DNA of 17,214 nt from Temnopleurus reevesii (Eukaryota > Echinodermata > Echinoidea > Temnopleuroida > Temnopleuridae), in the NCBI GenBank assembly GCA_036244855.1, contig BQKZ01002595.1, forward strand, positions 12,260 through 29,473, given 5' to 3'. The position numbers were made by a program, and so were the translations under genes. The notes beneath the pieces are model-generated. The model saw nothing but the letters and a program-made list of their open reading frames with translations, was not told where the DNA came from and ran no database searches. Each line of letters begins with the position of its first letter. The first letter of the stretch is position 1. Below, piece after piece: positions 1 to 10,400 of this stretch.

Positions 1-956
1 AATAACAAACTGTTTTTAATATATTTCAGCCATTTCTGGACCGTTTTTAATGAAATAAAGATTAAAAATATTCTAATTTCAAATTGAAAAATCGTTTAAT
101 GTAAATGATTTAACTACAGCTCACAAAGTAGTTAAATATCTGAAGCGCCATCTTCCCAAAACTAATCCCGACCTTAAAACACATTTTTTGAATTTCAATG
201 AAAAGTAAACATTGTGAGACATTGCATAAAACTTTTTTCTAAGTCAGGAGCAGAAAAATCAGATGAACAGAACAAAAAAAAGAGAAAAAACAGACAACTA
301 ATAAGAAAGTTTTGAATGTTTGAATATTTGGACAAATATGCAGCTGATGATGTCTGTGGTGCACATTTGACCATTTATTATATTCTCATGAATGTTATAA
401 AATGTTACTAATTTCCCCCCAAAAGTTATTTTTTTCCTCAAAACTTTAACTATAGGATATCTTTATGATAGATTTGTAGATCCCCTTTTTGCACCATTAA
501 TATAGATAAAATGATGGTTAGCGGTGGACCTGTCATGTCATCAAATAATCAAAATTTGGCCACTACATCAAATCATTAAAAATTCATAATTTTGTTATTA
601 CTTGTCTGATTTTCTTCATTTTTTTGTTCTGCTCAATAAGTTTGTCTGCATCTGTTAAAAAGTAGGAATTTAGGGTAGACTCCTAGCTCTTTTACTGTGA
701 ATATTTTAGGAGCATGGCCACTTTTCTGTAGAGCACATAATGGAACAAATGGGCAAAAGAACAAAAGAGCAGAATATATATCCAACTCCAATTGTACAGG
801 CATTGAAAGCCATCAATTAGACAACATTCTACGAATAAGTGCCTAGACACAAATAATCCATTTATTCTTAAATTAATCTTTTTACTCTCTGAAGCAAACA
901 TGTGTGATCAATCTTTTTGTGTGCAAATAGGAGTTACTGTGAATCATAATCATGTG
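1..956. other. AT-rich upstream/intronic sequence without a recognised exon
   Basis: No segment resembling the expected earlier HOT exons (an NIRYG-like block or the transit peptide) was seen here on the + strand. The sequence is AT-rich and contains a diverged inverted repeat (264-636). It is most likely part of an upstream intron of the same gene. Confidence 0.5.
264..636. repeat. Diverged foldback (long imperfect inverted repeat)
   Basis: The left arm (about 264-402) aligns by eye with the reverse complement of the right arm (about 487-636). The best-matching part is TGAACAGAACAAAAAA against TGAGCAGAACAAAAAA, followed by CAGACAACTAATAA against CAGACAAGTAATAA. Matches continue with small gaps toward an 85-bp centre. 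This looks like an old MITE or foldback element; ends and target duplications cannot be set. Confidence 0.5.
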
Positions 957-969
957 ACATATGGAGGCG

Positions 970-1114
970 TTGTGGTCTATGGAGGCGTCTCGGTGTAGTC
1001 GTTCTGACTCTCGCCTTTCAACCTGAGGGTCGGAGGTTCGGATCTCACCCATGGCGTCAATTTCCTTCTGCAAGAAATTTATTTACATTGTGCTGCACTC
1101 AACCAAGTTGTAAA
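970..1114 (+). mobile_element. tRNA-derived SINE
   Basis: The head has RNA polymerase III promoter-like boxes: an A-box-like TGTAGTCGTTCTGA at 994-1007 and a B box GGTTCGGATC at 1035-1044, with tRNA-like spacing. A non-tRNA body follows (CATGGCGTCAATTTCCTT, CACATTGTGCTGCACTC-like) and ends near an A-rich tail at about 1112. The body resembles, from memory, SINEs common in echinoderms. It is not a working tRNA gene because no acceptor-stem pairing is apparent. Confidence 0.75.
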
Positions 1115-1298
1115 AATAAGTTCGCTGAATGATCAATATCACTCCTATTCTAGTTTTGCATAGTAGCACAACCAAGGTATTAATATGATGTGAGTATATG
1201 CACATTGCTTCTGCACTAAATGAAAGTATCTATTTCCATTATTATTATCTAGTGAACTCTAACAAGTGACATATGATTGATCTACTTTTCCCCTTCAG

Positions 1299-1402
1299 TT
1301 GTCGGGCCTTCCTATCATGGATTCTGTACATGAGTCTCTGAATGCGGCTAAGATTAACTATGAGGTGTTTGACAATGTCAGGGTGGAACCTACAGATATC
1401 AG
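1299..1402 (+). CDS. ADHFE1: ADHFE1 exon a (first coding exon in the window)
   Basis: The acceptor is CCCCTTCAG at 1298 and the donor is AG|GTGAAT at 1403. It encodes fragment residues 1-34 plus two bases of codon 35: [18 protein letters not shown], then an [15 protein letters not shown] segment that aligns with the human segment ending [11 protein letters not shown]. The exon enters in phase 0 and leaves in phase 2. It belongs to the N-terminal nucleotide-binding domain. The preceding exon is outside the window or unrecognised. Confidence 0.93.
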
Positions 1403-4400
1403 GTGAATAATAACCATTTGATTTCATTATATTTCCTTATGTTATTCCAGCATGATTAGATGCAGCATTATCAGAGCCTCGTCAATGAATTTATCTGGAA
1501 TCTTTGATACTAAGAATTACTTTTTTTCATCTCATTTAGTTTTTTCATGGCTATGTCCTTAATTTGCCCGCAATATTGATACATACATTGCCTTGTAAAT
1601 CTATCAACTCATTTCATATACAGTGGAAATTCAATATAACGAGGTGCTTGGGACCATCAAAATTGTTATAGCAGTAATCTCTTTAGAGCAGAGTTAAAAA
1701 GTAATAAGTTATTAACAGCTGGGACCAGATTTGTTACCTCTTTATATCAGATATTTCATGAAATCAGATCTCTTTATAACAAGTTTCCACTGTAATCTTT
1801 TGTAAATTTAATTTTCTAAATTTACACTATTCATGCGTGGATCTCCATCATAAAAGCCTGTAACTTTGATTTGTAGCTGGCTGTGGGAGCTGGCTCTGGT
1901 AGAGACTCGGGCAAGACCGCCAAACTGTAGGATGCTGAATGAATCTTAAACTTGATGATTGTGTTTCGAAAACTCACTGATATACATTTTTGATGTGTAC
2001 TTGACTCTGGGAGGTGTCTCTGTCAAGGACACTTGTAACTCTGCCAACCTGTTCGATTATCATTAAATCTTGAAAAATAATATTATTTCATTCTTTGACT
2101 TGCAGTTTTCACGAGGCAATCTCCTTCATGAAGGCCCGTAACTTTGATGCGTACTTAGCTGTAGGAGGCGGCTCCGTCATGGACACCTGCAAGGCTGCCA
2201 ACCTGTACGATTCCCATCGAGATGCAGATTTCCTTGACTTCGTCAATGCTCCAGTTGGAAAGGGTCTCCCTATCCCTGGCCCAGTCAAACCGCTTATTGC
2301 TAGTAAGATTTAGATATTAAGCAGAAGTTCTGGTATTGAAATGTAATCTTAAATCTAGATTGGAGATTCAATTCAGCCTCCACATATGATCAATTCAATC
2401 AAGTTAGCAAATATATGTCTGTAATCCTCTGTAACTTAGACAAACACATATAAAATAGACTTCACTTCAATTTGTTTAAATTTAGGTTTTTATATAAAAA
2501 CACAAATATACAAATCTGAAATCTAGCAATGTGAGTATACAATTTCGATATCCAAGACTGTTCTCATCTGGTGTTCACGACTGGTTTCCACAAACCTTAT
2601 TTACAAATTAGTTTTCAATAAATGTATGTACAGATTTCATTTTAAAAGCATTTCTAAAACTATATCACATCATTATGCTATTATTATATCCATTAGGCCT
2701 GAGAATTTCATGGTTATGAAATCATCATTTTGATATCTCCTCATGAATTATGGTTCTCTTAATTCACTTTCCCTGACAATTTAAAATCTTGTTGTGTTTT
2801 TTCCTAGTTCCCACTACATCAGGGACTGGTAGTGAGACTACAGGAGTCTCCATATTTGACTACACTCCTCTCCGAGCAAAGACAGGTAACTTCTGAAACT
2901 ACAAAATGTGTGTCGCAAAAACCTAAAATTTGTGTGTGTCATCTTTGATTTAACTGACAATCAGAAGTCATCAGTAGAATTGCATAGCAACAACCTTTTG
3001 CCCGACAAACTAAAAACGAAATATCTTAGTCCCATGTAGCTTTCTATAAAAGATGCAATATGTGCAATCCAACCCTTTAGAAATCACACAAGATTTTAGC
3101 AGTACTGTATATACATTCCTCCATTCCTCATCAGCTAAGTGGATTATTCGATTTTCCATCAGTGTGTATTTCTATTGTATGATTCTGAATTACATTCTAC
3201 ATCCATTTTTCATTAATTTGCAAAGCCACAGACAGATGGGTATACTAGATAATCATAACCAAATCTGATATACCAGCAAATACACTGATATGCTATTGAC
3301 ATATTTTTCAATTCTATTTCACATGGATTGTCACTGGGATTGTTGCAAGTATTAGTCCATGTTTGTACGTGAAAGCTGTTCATCAAATCACTGAAGTTAT
3401 GGAAACTCTTGAGACTATGTACATTCATATCTTCTGTTATTACTTTGTATGCTAGGTATTGCTAGTAGAGTGATTAGACCGCTTCTTGGTATCGTAGACC
3501 CACTGCACACACTGCACATGCCCAATAGAGTGACAACATACAGTGGCTTTGACGTGCTTTGGTAAGTTAAACATAATATCTGGGCAATGTTTCATTAAGA
3601 TAAAAAAGAAAGAACATTGTTATGCACGACTGATATCAGTTCTTGTGCCAAATGATCAAGAATCTTATGCATATAACACCCATCAACGAAGTCTAATCTT
3701 TGTTAAAGTTGTGTGTAACTTTAAGAACAATTGGCCGAGACATGTAGCTAGAATTGGTAATAAACGAAAAATAGATGTTTACAGAATCACATAAAACCTG
3801 AAAATGATGATCAAAACCCTATATGAATTGCATGTATGAAATTATTATAAAAGAAAATGCATTATAACAGCATGATGAGCGAATAAAGGTCTAAAATTTG
3901 GCTGTGTTGGGACATTTAATATTACGTAAGATTTTTAATATTACGTTAGTACCACATGTTGCTTCATACGCTGGTTAGAGTGGACAAACATCTGATAATT
4001 TAAATTATTACACTTTTAACTAATTATGCATTACGTTATTAAATGTCTTTAGTCAAGACAAACATTATTGCACATTGTTATCAACATAAAAAATGTTAAT
4101 TCGAACCTCTAATTTTCCAAATTGATTTATTTTGCAAGGACTCGATATTAACTTTCAGTACTTGATATTAACATTCAGCATCAAGATGTAGAGGAAAATT
4201 GTTGAATGCTTGCCTTGTGTTCAATTGTTTCTGTAAGAAACTTATTCTATCATTTGTGTAAAGAAAAGTAGAGAAGAAAAGTATCTTCTGGCGATATAAC
4301 CTCTAAAAGAATTGATTAAAAGCAACTTTTTTTAAAAGATATTCTTCATAATGCACTATTTCTTTGAACCAAATTTCCTTCATATGTGATACAAAGTAAC

Positions 4401-7400
4401 ATAAATATCCATGATTCCTAGTGTAGAAACTTTGTGGCAACTTTTTAAAATGCCTGAAAATCTTTAGAAATCGGTGTTCGGATCAGGAAATGTTCATATG
4501 CATGTTCTGCATCCATCCGTACATCTTATTTGATTACTTTTAAAACTCAAACCTGACACAAAATGTTTTTAATGCAAATCTCAATTCAATGTCAATCCTG
4601 ATTTTGAATTGTCTTGACAGGATAAACCTAACATGAGGCTTCACTTTTTGATGAACTGAAAAACAAATTTAATATCAATAATATTAGCAGTAATTTGGAA
4701 CTTAATCAACTCGCTAGTTCTAGCCAAATTCATAAAATGCAAGAGATAGTGTGTATCATTAAAGATGGATATTTTCTATCCCTTGTAATTTATGTTTTTA
4801 AATCTTTGTTCTAAAAAGCCATGCCCTGGAGTCGTACACTGCCATTCCGTACCAAGAACGTAGACCACGACCAACTCATCCGAAGAACAGGCCGGCCTAC
4901 CAAGGAAGCAATCCCATTAGTGACATCTGGTCAAGTCATGCCCTCAGAATGATTGAGAAATATTTCAAGAGGTAAGATCCCCTCCCCCCTCACCCTAAGA
5001 ACAGGCCAGCCTACCAGGGAAGCAATGCTATTAGTGACATCTGGTCTAGTCACGCCCTCAGAATGATTGAGAAATATTTCAAGAGGTAAGATCCCCTCCC
5101 CCCTCACCCTAAGAATAGGCCTGCTTACCAGGGAAGCAATCCTATTAGTGATACTTGGGTCCTGTGTCATTAAGCTTTTCGTAAAGGTATGCATAACCTG
5201 ACTAACAACTGGTGACCCTTTCATAGGTACAATTCTGCGACACGAGTTACCATACTGTGAAGAAAAGGGTCACCAGTTGTTCATAGAGTCATGAATAGAT
5301 CTACACACAGCTTTATAAAACACAAGTCTAGTCATGTCCTCAGGATGATTGAGAAATATTTCAGGAAGTAAGATTCCACATCCCTAAAACTAAGAGATAA
5401 TAAAAAAAGAAATAACCACAACAGGGCAAGGCTAATGTTCGTACCATAATTTTATAATTGGGCCCTTCATTTATATCAAGGAGAATGTCAATATTTATGT
5501 CCCCCATACTTGTAAAGGAGACACCCACAAAAATTGACTTATTTGAAATTGTCCTTCATTATTTCTATCCTTTCTTTTTCTATATTTTTTAGCCATCTAT
5601 AATGAAAGGCTGTTATTTTGTATTTTCCACACATATTGCTTTGATGATATATTTTTACTGACCCACATATTCAACATTTAAGATAGTGATTTAAATAGTA
5701 GGTCATCATACTCTGCAAAATGTAAGGTACTTTTGATTGACAGGTTGTATGTTACACAGGAAATACTTTCATGAAATCAACACAGTCAATCAAGAAATCT
5801 AAAAAAACAGTTTGTTGAACAATAGCAAGCATGTAGATTACAGGAGATGGGTGATGTACAAGAAATAGCATGAGAGTAGATTTCAGGAGCTCAATCTGTA
5901 AACAAGGAGGAATGCAATGAACATATCAGCATTCATGAGTCTCTTTGATTGAGAAATTAGGTCAAATTTCATCATGTCATCAATTCTGTATTGATTGAAT
6001 GCACTATATGTGTCTGGGCTGCCAGAATTGATATTAACCCATAAACTGCGAAGGGCCACAAAAGTGGCCCAGAACTTGAAACTGCTATACCACAAGTTTG
6101 TGTGCATAACAAAAGGCTGCAGATCTATTGTGCATGGACAATGTTCTGAAATGTCCATTGATACCAGTAGTCAACAACCATTCATCATTCTGGGCTGAAA
6201 AGAATTCTTATAAACTTCAGTAGCATTGCACAATGGAAAGATATATTCAGGCATGGGTCAAATTCTTCCTTACTCATTATTGATACACACAGAGCTTAAA
6301 TACAGGGTTTTTATTTTTACTTTGATTTGGACCCTAATTACATATTCAAAGCATTGTTTATAAGACAGGTTATTCACTAAAAATTGCAATAGCTATTACC
6401 TGAATATTGTACACTTTTTAAATTTAAGTTGTTGAAATTCCAGCATTATACCACCAAAAATTATGATGAAAATAAAGATCAAAGTGATTGATGTTTTTCA
6501 GAAGTTTACTCCATTGTGAAAAATGTTCAGCAGTTTAGGGGTTAAGTCAAGAGTGAGACTCCCATAGGCAAATGTGATAATTCAGAAAAATGCATGCAAA
6601 AGAAGCAAAACCATGAATGAGAAAGGACTAAAATGTGTTAGTCTCACGTTTGAAGAGTGAGTGTTGGCAGCCCTGCATGCTTACTTCATCAAGTCATACT
6701 TGTCACCTGTCATTTATTAGGTATTAGAATCAAATGTTTTGCCTCTTTCTCATATGCACGTTTTTAAAAAATTGAGCTATCCATGCATTTCCTTCTACGT
6801 AATGCATTGGAACTCCCAGAACTCGGCATCGTTTTATAATCTGGTTTATTGGCATGATGAAAGGACTTTTATTTCTCCATTTTGGTATGTTATGTTATTA
6901 AAGTGTATTTAATTTTGAGAGTAAATTGGTCAACTGTTGAAATTCACAGGTTCTGAATTACTGAACAGGTATGGTAGATTCATCTAGGGACTCATGACAT
7001 TGTTTTATAGGGTGCTCTTGCACTTGTTACCACATTGTCATTTTACAATCAACCTTTTTCAATCAATCTTTAGGATTATAAAAATATATAAATTATGTTA
7101 AAGATTTTCTAATATCATGGTAAATAATTGAAATAATTTAACCCCTAAACTGCTGAACATTTTTCATGATGAAGTAAACTTCTGAAAAACATCGATCACT
7201 TTGATCTTTATTTTCATCATAATTTTTGGTGGTATAATGCTGGAATTTCAACAACTTAAATTTAAGAAGTGTACAATATTCAGGTAATAGCTATTGCAAT
7301 TTTTAGTGAATAACCTGTCTTATAAACAATGCTTTGAATATGTAATTAGGGTCCAAATCAAAGTAAAAATAAAAACCCTGTATTTAAGCTCTGTGTGTAT

Positions 7401-10400
7401 CAATAATGAGTAAGGAAGAATTTGACCCATGCCTGAATATATCTTTCCATTGTGCAATGCTACTGAAGTTTATACGAATTCTTTTCAGCCCAGAATGATG
7501 AATGGTTGTTGACTACTGGTATCAATGGACATTTCAGAACATTGTCCATGCACAATAGATCTGCAGCATTTTGTTATGAACACAAAATTGTGGTATAGCA
7601 GTTTCAAGTTCTGGGCCACTTTTGTGGCCCTTCGCAGTTTATGGGTTAAAGAACTCAAATCAGGAATACGTAATAGTTTGTTCATAACATACATGTCATT
7701 AGCTTCCACTATAATACTTGAGATAGTGGAGCATAAGAATAAGAGTTTTCATCACATCGCTGAAGTTGCTTGATATGTCAAAACAATTCATGAAATTTCT
7801 TTTATTTTATGTCTTTTGAACATTCAGGGCCGTTGCTGATCCTGGAGATTTGGAGGCTCGGTCTGAGATGCATTTGGCAAGTGTGTTTGCTGGAGTGGGT
7901 TTTGGGAATGCTGGTGTACATTTATGGTGAGTTATCAAGTAGATTAGTTTGCAAGTGAAGTTATGTAGTGACTCTTACTAGTATCATACAATCTGATAAC
8001 TTTTTAGTTAAGTCCTACCGAGGATATTAATGTTCTGTTTCAAGGAAATGCTTTAGAAGCTTAAATTTCCACAGGGGGTTTATTTGTGCTAATTTTGTAG
8101 CCATGGATTTGCTTGAATTTTCACTCATTATGATGCCCATAGACAGTAACGACCTGCTAAAATTTGTATGAAATCAGTGGATTAGATTTAAAAAATATAT
8201 GCTAAATTTATTGGCTTTGATTTAGATATGATGATTATCTTTTTTCCTCTATCACAGTCACGGTATGTCGTACCCCATTGCTGGAATGGTGAAGAAGTAC
8301 AAGTCTAGAGATTATGATGTCGACCATGCTATTGTGGTAAGTCATGCAAATCCCTCCCTTCCCCCATACCCTCCTACACCCAACCACCCCTCCCCCCAAC
8401 TACCCCCAGCTGTCACAGTCACTGTATGTCGTACCCCATTGCTTGAATGGTGAAGAAGTACAAGTCTAGAGATTATGATGTCGACCATGCTATTGTGGTA
8501 AGACATGCAAATCCCTCTGCCTCCCTCCTCGCCTTTACCTGTCACCTCCAAGGTCATAGAGAATATGCACATTCTCCAGTAAATGGCAAACTTTTTTGCC
8601 CCATATTAAGCCTTGAGAATTATCAAAATAGGGTTTAGTTTTCATCCTGACATTTCTTATACAAAGGAAGATATGTTTGTATTCATCTCTAGTTATTCAA
8701 AAAGATTTGTGGTGTACCATATGATGTAGGGTTATCTTTTGATATTTTTAGTCTTGAAAAGTACTGAGCAAAAACTGAAAAAAAACCCACAACGTTCTGA
8801 TGTAGATCACCGCTCGTGATTTCTTCACTTAAGGATGAGTTAGATTAATCTACTCCGAACGTTATGTTTTTTCCAATCTTTTTCCAGCTTTTGCTCAGTC
8901 CTTTTCAAAACTGGTTCTTGAAAGATAACCCCACACCACATGGAACAACCGCTAATCTTTTTGAATGTTTACTACACCATGCAAGTTCTAACTTTCTTAC
9001 GTTCCTTACATCTTCTTTTTTTATAAAATTATTTTGAGGGTACCTCACCATGCAAGCTTCAGCTTTTCAAAGGACCCTCCATTTTCACAGTGTTTTATTT
9101 TATATTTTGTTCGTCAAATCCAATTTAGATATTATTCTTCTTGTTTGTTTATGTGAATATAATTATGATGTATTATTCTGTATTTGCAAAATTCTTTATT
9201 TTCCTTGTAAAATGATTTTGTATTTTTCCTGTGAAAATGAAATAAAAATGAATGAATGAAATGAATGAAGGTCGCCTTATTTTCTTGGATATTTTAAAAG
9301 GGGTTTCAATTTTCCATCATGCCTTTATCACTGATTTTTTTCCTTCAAAATGACCTCAAAAACAGACATCTGCTAGTCTAGACAAATGTATGAGTAGACT
9401 GCACCTGTGAAAGGGGGTATTAATGAATTTCAGTAATGTATTTACTAAATGAGGTGAATTGGTTATTAATCCAAATGGATTGATTATAAAGACTGCCATT
9501 GGAGAAAATTTAATACACAATAATAATAATGATAATAATATTGAGGTCTTGAACAGCACAATTCACGACTGCTGGCCCTCTCAATGGCATTGTTTGGCCA
9601 CAGAAAATTACTACCAACTTCAATTAGAACAATTAGCTTGTATGTTTATAAAGGAATCCCCACAAACTGGATCTAAAAATTCTTATTGGAACTAGCAAAG
9701 TTAAAACAACTTATTTTCATCTTTTCTTTTTCATTTTACTTCCCCAAGCCTCATGGATTGTCTGTTGTAATGACAGCGCCAGCGGTTTTCAGCTTCACAG
9801 CGCCGGCGTGCCCAGAAAGACATTTGGAAGCCGCTAAACTGCTCGGTAAGCTTTCTCGTGATTGCCCTTAAAAATGGATTATTGATTGTATGCAAAAAAG
9901 TTTTGTGAAAAAAATACAGACTTTTTACAATCTATACTTGCCAACTACCCCCATTCCTTCCAAAAATGGCTTGTTCTAAGCAATTCTATCCAATATATTT
10001 ATTGTGGCTAAATGACCGTATGCATATGATAATACGAAGAGGACATGAATAACCGTCTGGTTATAAATTGCTGATCCAAATACTGTTATCACAAATGCCA
10101 CTCTTAGATGAAGGCAAATTCACCACACGTTGCGACAGGTAAGCGCAAGATGAGGAACTTGAAATATTCATTGATGGGTGATTCCATAACCTGTGTATGG
10201 GACATTCTACAAATAGCTTTTCATCATTTATATCTGATTTGTAACCTAGGCATCAGGTTTGCTAGATGCAATGCTCTTAATTGATTGGGGCTCAGGACGT
10301 TCATACAGTGAATTACAATGAAAAAAATGGGATTAGATGCACAAAAAGGTTGACCAATCTTTTAATTGCCCTTTTGCACTTTGTGATGCTTCTCTTCAAC

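Noticed and set aside
990..1050. A functional tRNA gene
   Set aside because: Only A-box- and B-box-like elements are present; the acceptor stem does not pair and a SINE body follows.
4931..5224. 97-residue minus-strand open frame with internal repeats
   Set aside because: It is the antisense reading of the 114-bp exon-e repeat (114 is divisible by 3, so the frame repeats). Not a gene.
5883..7773. Open frames inside and beside the piggyBac-like elements
   Set aside because: The same peptides appear from both inverted copies and on both strands. They are sub-100-residue translations of MITE sequence, without transposase motifs.
8444..8446. TGA in the exon g copy read as selenocysteine
   Set aside because: The family has Gly here, not Cys or Sec, and no SECIS evidence was sought or seen. 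A simple stop mutation explains it.
8342..8572. Minus-strand Gly-rich open frame
   Set aside because: It is the complement of the C-rich tract and the exon g copy.
10081..10146. Possible exon ending in CGACAG|GTAAGC in intron h-i
   Set aside because: No reading frame there matches the ADHFE1 protein, and the main frame is already continuous without it.
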